A model generated the notes under the pieces. The model was not told where the DNA came from, made no database searches, and saw nothing but the letters and a program-made list of their open reading frames with translations. From Bacillota bacterium (GTDB taxonomy: Bacteria > Armatimonadota > HRBIN16), in assembly GCA_023511455.1 (NCBI GenBank), contig JAIMBJ010000004.1, forward strand, positions 124,001 through 188,000: DNA of 64,000 bases, written 5' to 3'. Below are positions 1 through 9,208 of the stretch, piece by piece (position 1 is the stretch's first letter; each line of letters opens with the position of its first letter). A program made the position numbers and the translations under genes.

Positions 1-1787
1 GAGGCGACTGGACAAAGAGACTGGGAACCGTTGACGTATTGTGTTGCTCGCCGGCATCACTGGACAGGCGCGAGATAGAAACCGTGCGAGCCTGGGCACG
101 ACGCGGCAAAGGCTTGCTGCTGGCAGATTTGGGATGGGGCTGGCTACAGCTGAACCCCGGCAAGCAAATCACCGACCACCACGGCAATCTGTTACTGGCA
201 GACGCAGGCATCTACTGGGCAGACGGTTACCTGTCTACCACCTCACCGCGGGGATACCGTACCGACATTACCCCACCAGCGGAGTGTCACGCGCTGGTGG
301 CATTGCATACGCTGCGGCAATCCCCTCCCTCTTCCGAACCCACGGCGCAGAAACGGCTGCTTCAGGCGGAGTGGACACTGGAACAAGCGTTGCGCACGGT
401 TCCTTCCTCGCAAAAGCGATTTCTCTCCGAACTGCAGAAAGCCTGTGCGCGGGTACCCCAGGAGCTGATGTCCCTGAGCAAACCCGTAACGCAGGCGGAG
501 CCGCTAGCCCGCCTTGCCATCGCAGTGCAGACGGAGCAGATAAAGCGCTTGCCGCCAGAAAAGGTGAAAGCGCATCCTTCCGCGCAGACTTTTCCAGGTG
601 CCGTTCCTCCAGACGTGCCCCGAGTGGAACGCACCATCTCCGTTGATACGCGCATTCCCCGATGGCACAGCACCGGTTTATACGCCGCCCCCGGTGAAGT
701 CATCACTGTGGAGATACCTTCATCTGCTGCGGACAAGGGACTCTCGTTACGTATCGGCGTGCATACCGATACGCTGTGGCACCTGCCAAAGTGGGAACGT
801 GCTCCCGAAATCAGTTTCAGCTTCCCGCTGAAATCGGCAATTACTCGCGCCGCGAGCGCGTTCGGCGGCACCATCGTGATAGAAGTACCTGAAGGATGTT
901 CGCTCGGCAGGATAACCACCACCATTCGTGGCGCAGTGGAAGCCCCTTATTTCGTGCGGGGCAAAACCGGTCTGGAAGAGTGGAAACGCTCTATCCGCTA
1001 CGCCCCTGCGCCCTGGGCAGAGTTGCAGGGTAAGCGCGTGATACTCAGCGTGCCGTCGCGCGTGGTACGCACCCTGGATGACCCTGAAAGCTTGCTGGCA
1101 TTCTGGGACGCGGTCGTCGATGCCTGCGCCGATTTAGCGGGTATCCCTGCGGAACGCCCCTTCCCCGAGCGATACGTCTGTGACAGGCAGATTTCCGCTG
1201 GCTATATGCACTCCGGCTATCCCATCATGACGTGGATGGATGTGGCGGATCTGGTGGTTGACCTGCCGCGTCTGCGTCGGGAAGGCTCGTGGGGACATTT
1301 CCATGAAATGGGGCATAACCATCAGAGTCCCGACTGGACTTTTGAAGGCACCGGTGAAGTCACGGTGAACCTCTTCTCTATGTACATCTACCATAAGGTG
1401 CTGGGTCAGCCGTTTGACCAGGGGCACCCCGCCATCCGCGACCGCGAGAAGCGGTTACAGCGCGTGAAGGAATACCTGGCGCGCGGCGCGCGTTTCGAGG
1501 AATGGAAAAACGACCCGTTCCTGGCGTTGACCATGTACATCCATGTCATCGAGGCTTTCGGCTGGGAACCCATGAAACAGGTGATCGCGGAATACCGGCA
1601 GCTGCCAGCGCAGGAGCGTCCGCACACGGACGACCAGAAACGCGACCAGTGGATGATACGCCTGTCGAGGGCGGTGGGGAGAAACCTCGCGCCGTTCTTT
1701 GACCTGTGGGGAGTACCCATTTCGCAACAGGCGCGCGATGCGGTTCAACACCTCCCTGTGTGGTTACCGCCGGAGCTGCAGGGCTGA
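1..1787 (+). CDS. M60-like zinc metallopeptidase, 5' end cut by the window edge
   Basis: The reading frame is open to base 1 and reads as protein upstream of the first possible start (TTG at 39), so the gene begins outside the window. The N-terminal part (ADLGWGWLQLNPGK) looks like the Rossmann/GATase-like domain that often precedes M60 (enhancin-type) domains. The catalytic motif is HEMGHNHQ (HExxH) at about bases 1302-1325, followed within about 20 residues by FEGTGEVTVN, which supplies the third zinc-ligand Glu of gluzincins. M60 peptidases cleave glycoproteins such as mucins, so a secreted role in degrading glycosylated protein is likely, but the signal peptide region is not visible. The neighbour is convergent. 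The family call is firm; the substrate is inferred. Confidence 0.82.
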   Translation, partial: GDWTKRLGTVDVLCCSPASLDRREIETVRAWARRGKGLLLADLGWGWLQLNPGKQITDHHGNLLLADAGIYWADGYLSTTSPRGYRTDITPPAECHALVALHTLRQSPPSSEPTAQKRLLQAEWTLEQALRTVPSSQKRFLSELQKACARVPQELMSLSKPVTQAEPLARLAIAVQTEQIKRLPPEKVKAHPSAQTFPGAVPPDVPRVERTISVDTRIPRWHSTGLYAAPGEVITVEIPSSAADKGLSLRIGVHTDTLWHLPKWERAPEISFSFPLKSAITRAASAFGGTIVIEVPEGCSLGRITTTIRGAVEAPYFVRGKTGLEEWKRSIRYAPAPWAELQGKRVILSVPSRVVRTLDDPESLLAFWDAVVDACADLAGIPAERPFPERYVCDRQISAGYMHSGYPIMTWMDVADLVVDLPRLRREGSWGHFHEMGHNHQSPDWTFEGTGEVTVNLFSMYIYHKVLGQPFDQGHPAIRDREKRLQRVKEYLARGARFEEWKNDPFLALTMYIHVIEAFGWEPMKQVIAEYRQLPAQERPHTDDQKRDQWMIRLSRAVGRNLAPFFDLWGVPISQQARDAVQHLPVWLPPELQG

Positions 1788-1870
1788 TACGTGGACTGCG
1801 GCTCAGCGGGAGCCTCGCCCTCCAGCTCCGGGATGCCCCTATCAGGCACCGCTGCTATTTTTGATACTCG

Positions 1871-2614
1871 CTAGCCTTCGTCGTAGCCCTTCAGCGGGCG
1901 ATACCAGATGTTGCGGTAACGCACCAGGTCGCCGTGGTCCTGCAGGCGGAGCGGGCCTGTCGGCGGATGCGGCGTGTACGAGGGCAGAATGCGATGCTGT
2001 GTCGCCCCCATCAGATCGGTGGCGTGATGCACCACCACGCCGTTGTGCAGCACGGTAACCATCGCCGGGCGCACCAGCTTCTCCCCGTCGAATCGTGGGG
2101 CAAGCCAGATGATGTCGTAGGTCTGCCACTCGCCCGGCTTGCGGCAGGCGTTCACCAGCGGCGGATACTGCCCGTAAATGGCAGCGGTGGTGCCGTCGGG
2201 ATAGGTGATGTTGTCGTAGCAATCCAGCACCTGAATCTCGTAGCGTCCCATCAGGAACACGCCGCTGTTGCCGCGTCCCTGACCCTCTCCCTTCACAACG
2301 GCAGGTGCAGCCCACTCGATATGCAGCTGGCAATCACCGAAGTGCTCCTTCGTCTGGATGTCGCCCGTGCCCGGCACCACCTCCATATACCCGTTTTCCA
2401 CCTTCCACCGTGCCTCGCCGCCGTTCACCGACTCCCACCCAGCAAGGCTGGTGCCGTCAAACAGCATCACCGCGTCTGAAGGTGGTTCGCCGGGTTTCTC
2501 CTGCGTGCTGCAGGTGCCGGGCGTGACCACACGGGGTTGCGGTCGGTTGCCGTCATGCACTCGCCACCGGGTACCCGGCAAGAATGGGGTATCGTCATAA
2601 CCAATCTGTGCCAT
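1871..2614 (-). CDS. DUF1080 family (3-keto-disaccharide hydrolase-like) protein
   Basis: A 247-residue protein with the DUF1080 layout: an opening [11 protein letters not shown], a central [17 protein letters not shown] strand pair, [14 protein letters not shown], and the closing [18 protein letters not shown]. The fold is a concanavalin-like beta sandwich. Some members hydrolyse 3-keto-glycosides, and the family is expanded in Planctomycetes, Bacteroidetes and Armatimonadota. The start ATG at 2614 has a strong Shine-Dalgarno AAGGAGGA. The first 60 residues show no signal peptide, which is unusual because most homologues are secreted. The gene stands alone, convergent with the M60-like peptidase, so no operon partner points to its substrate. 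Confidence 0.85.
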   Translation of the reverse strand: MAQIGYDDTPFLPGTRWRVHDGNRPQPRVVTPGTCSTQEKPGEPPSDAVMLFDGTSLAGWESVNGGEARWKVENGYMEVVPGTGDIQTKEHFGDCQLHIEWAAPAVVKGEGQGRGNSGVFLMGRYEIQVLDCYDNITYPDGTTAAIYGQYPPLVNACRKPGEWQTYDIIWLAPRFDGEKLVRPAMVTVLHNGVVVHHATDLMGATQHRILPSYTPHPPTGPLRLQDHGDLVRYRNIWYRPLKGYDEG

Positions 2615-2819
2615 AGCGATTCCTCCTTACTCTGGTGTATACTCATTACACGGCATCTGTGTATCCTCCTGCCGTGAGGGTAGCATCGCCTATACGCAGG
2701 GGTATCACTTAAAAATATGCGTTTTCATGGCAAGAAAAATGAAACATTCTGGCAGTTGCTGCGTCTATGCAATCGACAGGGCGTAGCAGAGACACACTTC
2801 CCGAAGAGGTGAAACTGCG

Positions 2820-3851
2820 ATGGTATCGCCAACAACCACCCTGGAACGCTTGCGCCATTATTTACGGCAAAACCAGTCTCGCCTGCGAGCGGCGCCGACG
2901 CAGGCGGAACAGGTGGACATGCTTGCGCAAATACAGCAGCCCTCCGATGACTACCCTGTAGCAAGCCTCAGGGTGGTTGAGCACGCCGAGATGCGGGCGA
3001 TAGCCGTGCGCCCTGTCTCCCAGTCCAATGCCCTCAAACACTTTCTGGACGGCATCCAGCGACAGCGCATCCTCTACTACGAGGGAATGGTGCCCGTGTT
3101 CTATGCCTACCTGTCGGCGGTGGTGCGCTCTCGGGTAGATAGGAAGATGTGCTGTCTGCCGCAAACTGGCTCCCTCGTACGAAGAGACGCCCTGTATGCG
3201 CCTTTACGTTATGTGGATGCTCAGGGATTGCGCCAGCAGGGCATTCCTCTCCGCGACGTGGAGATTGACGAGCCGCTTCCCGCACATCCTGCGCTAATCC
3301 AGCTCACGGCGAACCGCATCTCCAACGACCGCGAGGTACTGGAACGCGAGCTGGCTGAGCAATGGATGAACTGGCTCAGCACAAAAGGCTCGGAAGACTG
3401 GCTGGTGGTGGATGGAGCCATCGCTGAACTTGTTCGAATAATCCCCAATGCAAAGGTTATCGGTCTGGCAAAGACGAGTGTGGGCGTGGAACGTGCGCTC
3501 ACTCCAGAGCAGATGCAGGTCGTGTACGGTTTGCGCAAGGCGGAACGCAGCAGCGTGTTTACAGTAACGCGCCCCGGTCAGGCGACGGTTTACTCGTGGT
3601 TTCTGCGCCTGCACGACCCGACGAAGGGCAGTCTGCTGTACGGGTTGTTACGCGTCGAGATGCCCGCCAACCAAAGCCTGTTGAAGCAGGTAGACACCCT
3701 CTCTACGTGGATTCTGGAAGACCGTGTGCCCCTAGCCGTGCCCGACACGCGCTACGACCGCCTGCTCTACCCCATGCGGGACTGCGAACAGTATCTGCGC
3801 GCACACGCCCCGAGCGCGGCGCAGCTGGAAGCGCTGGCGCAGCTGGTGTAG
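2820..3851 (+). CDS. NurA-like nuclease (5'-3' end-resection partner of HerA)
   Basis: A 343-residue protein recognised as NurA-like from ordered motifs. These are FLDG (about 76-79) where NurA has its first metal-binding DGS-type Asp, an acidic helix REVLERELAE (171-180), DWLVVDGA (193-200) with the second Asp, VIGLAKTS (213-220) and LYGLLRVEMP near the C-terminus. NurA nucleases resect DNA ends together with a hexameric HerA ATPase. A HerA-like ATPase starts 770 bp downstream on the same strand, with a Uma2-type gene inserted between on the other strand. ATG at 2820 has an AGAGGTG Shine-Dalgarno about 8 nt upstream. Sequence similarity is at motif level only, so this is probable rather than certain. 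Confidence 0.68.
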   Translation: MVSPTTTLERLRHYLRQNQSRLRAAPTQAEQVDMLAQIQQPSDDYPVASLRVVEHAEMRAIAVRPVSQSNALKHFLDGIQRQRILYYEGMVPVFYAYLSAVVRSRVDRKMCCLPQTGSLVRRDALYAPLRYVDAQGLRQQGIPLRDVEIDEPLPAHPALIQLTANRISNDREVLERELAEQWMNWLSTKGSEDWLVVDGAIAELVRIIPNAKVIGLAKTSVGVERALTPEQMQVVYGLRKAERSSVFTVTRPGQATVYSWFLRLHDPTKGSLLYGLLRVEMPANQSLLKQVDTLSTWILEDRVPLAVPDTRYDRLLYPMRDCEQYLRAHAPSAAQLEALAQLV

Positions 3852-3852
3852 A

Positions 3853-4542
3853 TTACAACTCGTCGACGTCTTCCACGCCGAGTTCACGCAACCGCGCCGC
3901 GAGTCGTTCCGCCCGTTGACGTTCCTGCTCTGCCAGTCGACGCGCCTCTTCCCGCTGGCGTTCCATCTCCTCAGGCGACAGGAACCGCTCGCCATCGGGA
4001 CGCACCAGCACCAGCTGCCCTTCATCGAGACCGAACCGAATGCCCAGACGGGGGCTCACCCAGCCCTCCAGTTCCTCAATGGGTTGCAATCGCCCCTCAC
4101 GCCGTACCCAGCCGTCCAGACTGCCCCGGTCGGGGTCGTACAGATAGTATTCCTCCACGCCATACCGGTCATAAAAGGCGAGTTTGTCCATCAGCTCGTG
4201 GAAGCGGTTGTTGGGAGAGACAATCTCGAACACCACTTGCGGTGGCACATTCTCTTCTCGCCACTGCCGGTATGCGGTTCGGTCTCCCTTTGGTCTTCCG
4301 AAGACAACCATCACATCGGGGGCGCAGCGTATTTCCGGATGCCCATATTCGGGATACCACAGCAAATCTGCCGCCACAAACACATTCGGGTCGTCCCGGA
4401 ACATGCCCGCCAGCCCCGTGTAGATGGTCACTATCCAGCGCAGCTGTTTGGTGTTGTCTGCCATGGGCTTTCCATCGCTCGCCGGGTAGAGCGCTTCCTC
4501 CTTGCGAAGTTCTCTCTCCAGTTCCGGAGACAGGATGACCAT
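3853..4542 (-). CDS. Uma2 family (PD-(D/E)XK-fold) putative endonuclease with coiled-coil tail
   Basis: The Uma2/DUF820 pattern is clear: APDVMVVFG (catalytic Asp), then VVFEIVSPNN (the ExK-like strand; as in many Uma2 proteins, no clean Lys), DKLAFYDRYGVEEYYLYDPD and the closing GIRFGLDEGQLVLVRPDG. The last about 45 residues are Arg/Glu-rich and helical, the frequent Uma2 coiled-coil tail. The fold is nuclease-like; biological roles in the family are mostly unproven. The ATG at 4542 was chosen over an in-frame TTG at 4563. The gene lies head to tail with the NurA-like gene (stops 1 bp apart) and divergent from the HerA-like gene, so it interrupts that pair. Uma2 genes are multicopy and mobile in many genomes, which fits an insertion. 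Confidence 0.85.
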   Translation of the reverse strand: MVILSPELERELRKEEALYPASDGKPMADNTKQLRWIVTIYTGLAGMFRDDPNVFVAADLLWYPEYGHPEIRCAPDVMVVFGRPKGDRTAYRQWREENVPPQVVFEIVSPNNRFHELMDKLAFYDRYGVEEYYLYDPDRGSLDGWVRREGRLQPIEELEGWVSPRLGIRFGLDEGQLVLVRPDGERFLSPEEMERQREEARRLAEQERQRAERLAARLRELGVEDVDEL

Positions 4543-4620
4543 CTCCCCCACCTGCCTTGACAATCGTCTACGTGTTTATGTTACCATAAGAGAGAGGCGA
4601 TTGTATAGCGAGGTATCCCG

Positions 4621-6621
4621 ATGGCAACGCCAGCAAACGACAAACCGATTGGGCGAGTGGTGGGTACGGAACGCAAGCCGAACACCGCCTTCACCTTCAA
4701 CTTCTGGTGCAACCCCGACGCACCCGTCGGCATCGGCACGATTGTGGTGGTGCGCAGCGAGGCGCGTACCGTGTGGGGGGTGGTCACCGAGGGCTTCGGT
4801 TATAACGACCTCGAGACCCCCATCTACGATTACATCGGCTCGGATGGGGTGGCGGAAGCCGAAACTCCCACTGTGCGCCCAGAGATGCGTTTGTACGTCG
4901 CCTCCGTACTGCGCCAGCAGCCGGAAGAACCGGTGCAGCCCGCCCCAATCGCGCCCGTATACTTAGCCGACGAGACGGAGGTGTGCATGGCGTTGCGCAT
5001 GGACTCGTTCGACGCGCGCGGCATCCCGATTGGCGTCTACCGCAACGGCGAGCGGCTTTCGCCCATTCTGCTGGACAGCCGCTTCCTGCTGGGTCCTGAA
5101 GCGGGGCATCTCAACGTGACGGGGACCTCCGGACTCGCCGCCAAAACCAGCGCGATTATGTTCCTGATTCAAGCCACTTTCCAAAAGCTGTCTGAAGACA
5201 GGACAGTGGCGGCGCTGTTGTTTAACGTGAAGGGCGGCGACCTGATGTTTATCGACCTGCCGCCCGAAGACGATTTCCTGACTGACGAGGATAAGCGCAT
5301 GTACGACGCGCTGGGCGTGCAGCCGAAACCGTTTGAAAAGGTGGAATACTACGCCCCGTTCAAGCAGGACAGGGTCAACCTGAACACGCTGCGCACCCAT
5401 CCCGACCTGCGCCACAACGTCTACCCCCTGCACTGGGGGCTGAAAGAGGTGCTGGACTACACCGAAGTGATGCTGAATCGCGACGACATTGACGTGAAAG
5501 CCGATGCCTTCCTGCAGTTTATCAAACAGCGCGTGGTAGACCCCGGCAAGTTCGAGTTCGACAAAGAGGAACAGGACGCCGGTGCGCCCCCGGTCATGAC
5601 TGTCAGCAACTTCTCCGAGTTAACGCGCTGGCTGGACACGGTGCTGCGGGTGGCAGAGAAGCGTGGACGCGAAGCGTGGCGATCGCACGCCTACCCCACC
5701 ATCCGGAAGGTGTATAACCGCCTGAGCAACCTGACCACCCGCTATCGCGGACTGGTGGGCGAGAGCGGTTACGTCTCCGACCTGCCTGACCGCTTTGAGG
5801 ACAGAACCGTTTATGTCATCGACGTTTCGCAGCTGGAGCAGGAGGAGCAGGACCTCATCATCACGCGCGTGATTGCCGAGCTGCGCAAGCGCATGGAGAG
5901 CCATCAACTGGGCGTAGACCACCTGATTGTGGTGGTGGACGAGCTGAACAAGTACGCGCCCTCCTTCGGCAGGGAAACCTACATGTTGCGCACCCTGCTG
6001 GACATCACCGAACGCGGACGCTATCTGGGGCTGGTGCTGTTTGGGGCGCAGCAGTTTCGTTCACAGGTGGAGCGGCGCGTGGCGGGCAACTGCGCCACCA
6101 GCCTGTACGGGCGCATCGAGATGGAGGAGCTGGCGCAGCCGGGATACAGCGTGTTCGGGCAGGCAGTGAAGGAGAAACTCGCGGCGTGCGAGCCGGGCGA
6201 GGTGCTGGTGCGCCATCCCCACTTCACACAGCCGGTGTTTGTGCGCTTCCCCCGCCCCTGCTACCTGCGCGGTTCGGATGGCATTCGCCGCTACCCGCCG
6301 CAGGAGAAGCCGTTTGACGTTGCCGTGTGGGAGACCTTACGGCAGATTGCCCCGCAACTGGAGTATACAGCGGTCAAAACAGTTATTGACGACCACGCCG
6401 CGCAGAGCAACGGGATGGACGTGAACCGCGTATCCGAAGCGATGCACCGCGTGCTGCTGGAGCGTCCGGAGCCGTCGCGCGTGCTGGAGCGGTTCAAAGC
6501 GTATTTACCAAAACCGCTTGCCGTTTCTGTGGTGTCGTCGCCTGCAGGACTCACGGGTCCTGCCTTCGATCCTGCAGCGGGCGACAACTACGACCCTGAC
6601 GACCCGTTCTCGGCATTTTGA
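4621..6621 (+). CDS. HerA-like hexameric ATPase (FtsK/HerA superfamily, DUF87)
   Basis: A 666-residue protein with an N-terminal HAS-barrel-like beta domain (about 1-150), a P-loop GTSGLAAKTS at 168-177 and a Walker B DEL at about 440 in VVVDELNKYAPS. An arginine-rich C-terminal ATPase part includes LFGAQQFRSQVERRV. HerA ATPases pump or unwind DNA for the NurA nuclease in end resection. The P-loop lacks the usual Gly just before Lys (AAKTS instead of GSGKS/T), a form I associate with bacterial HerA-like proteins rather than a dead site. ATG at 4621 is preceded by GAGG at 7 nt. The NurA-like gene upstream is the expected partner, although the Uma2 gene separates them. Confidence 0.8.
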   Translation: MATPANDKPIGRVVGTERKPNTAFTFNFWCNPDAPVGIGTIVVVRSEARTVWGVVTEGFGYNDLETPIYDYIGSDGVAEAETPTVRPEMRLYVASVLRQQPEEPVQPAPIAPVYLADETEVCMALRMDSFDARGIPIGVYRNGERLSPILLDSRFLLGPEAGHLNVTGTSGLAAKTSAIMFLIQATFQKLSEDRTVAALLFNVKGGDLMFIDLPPEDDFLTDEDKRMYDALGVQPKPFEKVEYYAPFKQDRVNLNTLRTHPDLRHNVYPLHWGLKEVLDYTEVMLNRDDIDVKADAFLQFIKQRVVDPGKFEFDKEEQDAGAPPVMTVSNFSELTRWLDTVLRVAEKRGREAWRSHAYPTIRKVYNRLSNLTTRYRGLVGESGYVSDLPDRFEDRTVYVIDVSQLEQEEQDLIITRVIAELRKRMESHQLGVDHLIVVVDELNKYAPSFGRETYMLRTLLDITERGRYLGLVLFGAQQFRSQVERRVAGNCATSLYGRIEMEELAQPGYSVFGQAVKEKLAACEPGEVLVRHPHFTQPVFVRFPRPCYLRGSDGIRRYPPQEKPFDVAVWETLRQIAPQLEYTAVKTVIDDHAAQSNGMDVNRVSEAMHRVLLERPEPSRVLERFKAYLPKPLAVSVVSSPAGLTGPAFDPAAGDNYDPDDPFSAF

Positions 6622-6658
6622 TACGGTACAGGCTAAAAGCGAAAGGAACGTGAGCGCG

Positions 6659-7363
6659 ATGCCTTCTGCCCCTGCAGCGGCTGACCATCTCTGTCAGCTG
6701 ATACAAAACAAGAATCTGCTCCAAATGCCGTCGAGGTTGCTGGTTGCCGGCTGCGGCAATGGTTCGGAAGCACTTCACCTTTACCATAATCTGCAAATCC
6801 CTGTCGTCGCGTTCGACATTAAAGAACACCCCTCGTGGCATTCAAAACCGCCAGGGGTGTGGTTTCTCCGAGCGGATGTCGGGCGTTTACCCTTCCCGGA
6901 TGAAAGCTTCGACGCTGTTTTTTATCACCATGTCATCGAACATGTCCCCGACCCCGAAGCCAGCTTGCGGGAGCTTGGTCGGGTACTGTGTAACGGGGGC
7001 TGGATGTACATCGGCACCCCCAATCGTCGCCGGGTAGTTGGCTATTTAGGGTCTCCCAACGCTACATGGAGGCAGAAGCTGGCGTGGAATCTCGTAGATT
7101 ACAAAGCGAGGTTGCGCGGGCGGTTCCGCAACGAGCTGGGCGCACATGCCGGATTCACCCAAGCGGAACTGCAGGCAATGCTATCGCCCTATTTCGCAAG
7201 AGTGCAGTGGCTAACCGCCGACTACCTTCGCTTCAAGTACGGCACGAAGCTGCCAGCACCCTTCCTCAAATTACTGGTCAGCAGATGGGGCGTGCAGTTT
7301 CTGGCGCCGGCAATCTATGCACTCTGCCGGAAGGGCGAAACACCGGCAACGGCAGAGCAGTGA
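6659..7363 (+). CDS. Class I SAM-dependent methyltransferase
   Basis: A Methyltransf_11-type protein. Motif I is LLVAGCGNGSEAL, the acidic ribose-binding residue lies in VVAFDIKEH, motif II is DVGRLPFPDESFDAVFYHHVIEHVP and motif III is LCNGGWMYIGTPN. The C-terminal quarter is basic and hydrophobic and may contact membrane or a glycan-lipid substrate. ATG at 6659 was chosen because AAAGGA lies 11 nt upstream; GTG at 6650 and the much longer open frame from 6518 (overlapping the HerA-like gene) are less likely. The substrate cannot be told from the sequence. The gene follows the HerA-like gene by 37 bp and may be cotranscribed. Confidence 0.8.
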   Translation: MPSAPAAADHLCQLIQNKNLLQMPSRLLVAGCGNGSEALHLYHNLQIPVVAFDIKEHPSWHSKPPGVWFLRADVGRLPFPDESFDAVFYHHVIEHVPDPEASLRELGRVLCNGGWMYIGTPNRRRVVGYLGSPNATWRQKLAWNLVDYKARLRGRFRNELGAHAGFTQAELQAMLSPYFARVQWLTADYLRFKYGTKLPAPFLKLLVSRWGVQFLAPAIYALCRKGETPATAEQ

Positions 7364-7368
7364 GGGCG

Positions 7369-8032
7369 TCACCCCAATTTGCGGTACTCCGCCTCCAGCT
7401 GCTGCCGCTCGGCTTCGGAGGGCATGGAACGCCGTAGGATGCCCCTGTAGCGGATAATGCCCCGGCTGTCCAGCAGAATCACCTGCTTCTGGATTAAGGG
7501 GTTGCGCACGCCGGTGTCGTCGTTCGCCCACTCGTCGCTCACCATCATCCAGAAGCCGATGCGCGGGTGTTGTAACGCGCGATAAAGTTGCTGCAAATCG
7601 CGCCGGTTCGACGACGCATAAGCAGAGGGCGTAACCACCACACCGACCAGATGAAGGTCCGGGCAACGTGCAAGCAGGTCACGCCATCCCTGCCACTGTT
7701 CGGGTTTCCACGCCGCTGCACCATCGAACCACAGGGGGAACCAGAGTAACACGGGCTTCCCCCGTCTCGTACACAGCCACCCTGCCGAAGGTCTCCGAGG
7801 GCACGTTCAATGCGGGGAACGGATTGCCCACCGCGAAGCCGCGCCGCGTCTGCCGCATGGCTTCCCACTTTCTTGACCAGGCAACCGCTTCCTCGCGCAT
7901 GGCCAGCAAGCGCTGCTGGCGCTGTTGATGCTCGCGCCACAACACCACCTGCCAGGCAACTACCGGAATCAACACAAGCACCAGCACCGTCAAGCCTTCA
8001 CGAGACACAAGCCACGAAAACACACTTCTCAT
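7369..8032 (-). pseudogene. Frameshifted membrane-anchored thioredoxin/peroxiredoxin-like protein
   Basis: Two overlapping minus-strand frames make one protein. The upstream frame (8032 to 7679) encodes an N-terminal membrane anchor, a charged helix and GNPFPALNVPSETFGRVAVYETGEA, the usual entry to a TlpA/AhpC-type fold. The downstream frame (up to 7752) continues with VLLWFPLWFDG, GVVVTPSAYA and VILLDSRGIIRYRGI, a typical end of such a fold. A one-base change near 7740-7756, in a stretch with G5 and C3 runs, would join them. The expected CxxC is absent, so even the repaired protein would not be a classical oxidoreductase. The start ATG at 8032 has GGAGGTGA. It may be a real mutation or a sequence error. 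Confidence 0.65.
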
Positions 8033-8085
8033 CGTTCACCTCCGCGTTTTTCAACTGGTGAAGCAGGGCATTCACCTTCATACCT

Positions 8086-8721
8086 TTACAGCTCCATCGC
8101 ATCCTGAAACGTGGAAGCCGCGGTACCCGTAGCTGCCATTCCCCCCTTCATGCTCAGGTCCACACTGCCGTCCTTGCGCAACACGACGACAGGGGACTCC
8201 GGGAAAAACCAGGCACGGCGGTCTATCGGGTAACTGGCTCCAAGGTAAAAGGGCTCGCGATGCTCACGACAAATCACCACAGGAGTCCTCTCCCCTCGTT
8301 TCTCCATCACCTCGCTGAATGTCATGTGTCCTTCCCGAAGGGCAATCTCGTCCAGCGCCTGACGACAAAAGGTAAAATAGGATGACCAACCACCGGGTGG
8401 GCGAAACGTTTTCTACAGCTCTTTGATTGCTTCTGCTGCCACGCGGGCTTCCCACGGGCAAATCATGATGTCCATCGACGCATATTGCGGTACCAGCTAA
8501 TTAACGTAACAAGGCCAGTCCTCCGTTTGGTAATCCGCCTGATACATCTTGATGGCTTGCCCAATCTGACGGAGCTGGCTCTGACACACCGAGACGTAGG
8601 TGCGGCGCAGTGACTGGGAGATCGCCGGATACGGCAACGCAGCTAATATCGCAATAATGCTCACTGCAGCGAGTATCTCTATCAGTGTAAACGCTTGGAG
8701 TCTTGTGTGTCTACAGATCAT
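8086..8721 (-). pseudogene. Prepilin-like (type IV pilin/DUF1559-style) gene with two in-frame TAG stops
   Basis: The frame starts at ATG 8721 with a class III prepilin signal: a short basic leader, then AFTLIEILAAVSIIAILAAL and CQSQLRQIGQAIKMYQADY, as in H-X9-DG prepilins. After 74 codons a TAG follows YVN, then LVPQYASMDIMICPWEARVAAEAIKEL, a second TAG, and an open frame to 8086. All three segments are in the same frame (8721 and 8325 differ by 132 codons), and the middle has the expected pilin-like IMICPW motif. The simplest reading is a pseudogene made by two nonsense changes. TAG is the normal terminator of several nearby genes (topA, metH, ppdK), so general reassignment is excluded. Confidence 0.6.
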
Positions 8722-8761
8722 CGTTTCCCCCCCTTTTTATACCCGCCGGCACCTCAACGGA

Positions 8762-9118
8762 TTACAATCCGTAGCATTCTGGATCCGGCCACCGATCTTT
8801 TTGCCTGCATTCGCAGTCTGCCTGTCCATCCCTGTTGCAATCATAAAATCGCTTGACAGTGAGTCCCATCTTACCTAGAGCACAGCACTCGAAATTCATA
8901 AACACCCTCCACGGCGGGCAGTTGACTGTGCAGTCCGAACCGCTACAACCGCAGTTGTTCGGGTCTTCGCATCCCCTTTCGCAGGTGCTAACCCTGCAAG
9001 GATGTACACTTGCCCAGACACGCACCGGGAACAGCACGACAGCAACGTCCAGCGTTGCTGCCAGCAGAAGCATCAGGCACAGACGCACTGCACCACGGAA
9101 AAGTCCCTTGTAGTTCAT
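8762..9118 (-). CDS. Small secreted cysteine-rich protein of unknown function
   Basis: 118 residues: a signal peptide (basic start, hydrophobic LCLMLLLAATLDVAVVLF, then an A-S-like cleavage site) and an about 80-residue mature part with 13 cysteines, including CGCSGSDC and an ECC pair. Near the end, DCNRDGQADCE resembles a calcium loop of dockerin or thrombospondin type 3 repeats (DxNxDGxxD). ATG at 9118 was chosen over a longer frame because AGAAGG precedes it and the signal peptide starts there. I recognise no family. The density of Cys suggests a disulfide-bonded exported protein. It lies downstream of a mini sigma-region-4 protein and upstream of the broken prepilin. Confidence 0.6.
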   Translation of the reverse strand: MNYKGLFRGAVRLCLMLLLAATLDVAVVLFPVRVWASVHPCRVSTCERGCEDPNNCGCSGSDCTVNCPPWRVFMNFECCALGKMGLTVKRFYDCNRDGQADCECRQKDRWPDPECYGL

Positions 9119-9208
9119 CTTAAAGCCTTCTTTTCCGGTTGCGTTTCCATTATAAATAAACGCATCAGCCTTCCAAAATGGGACAACCAGACGCCGTTTT
9201 TCGCACAA

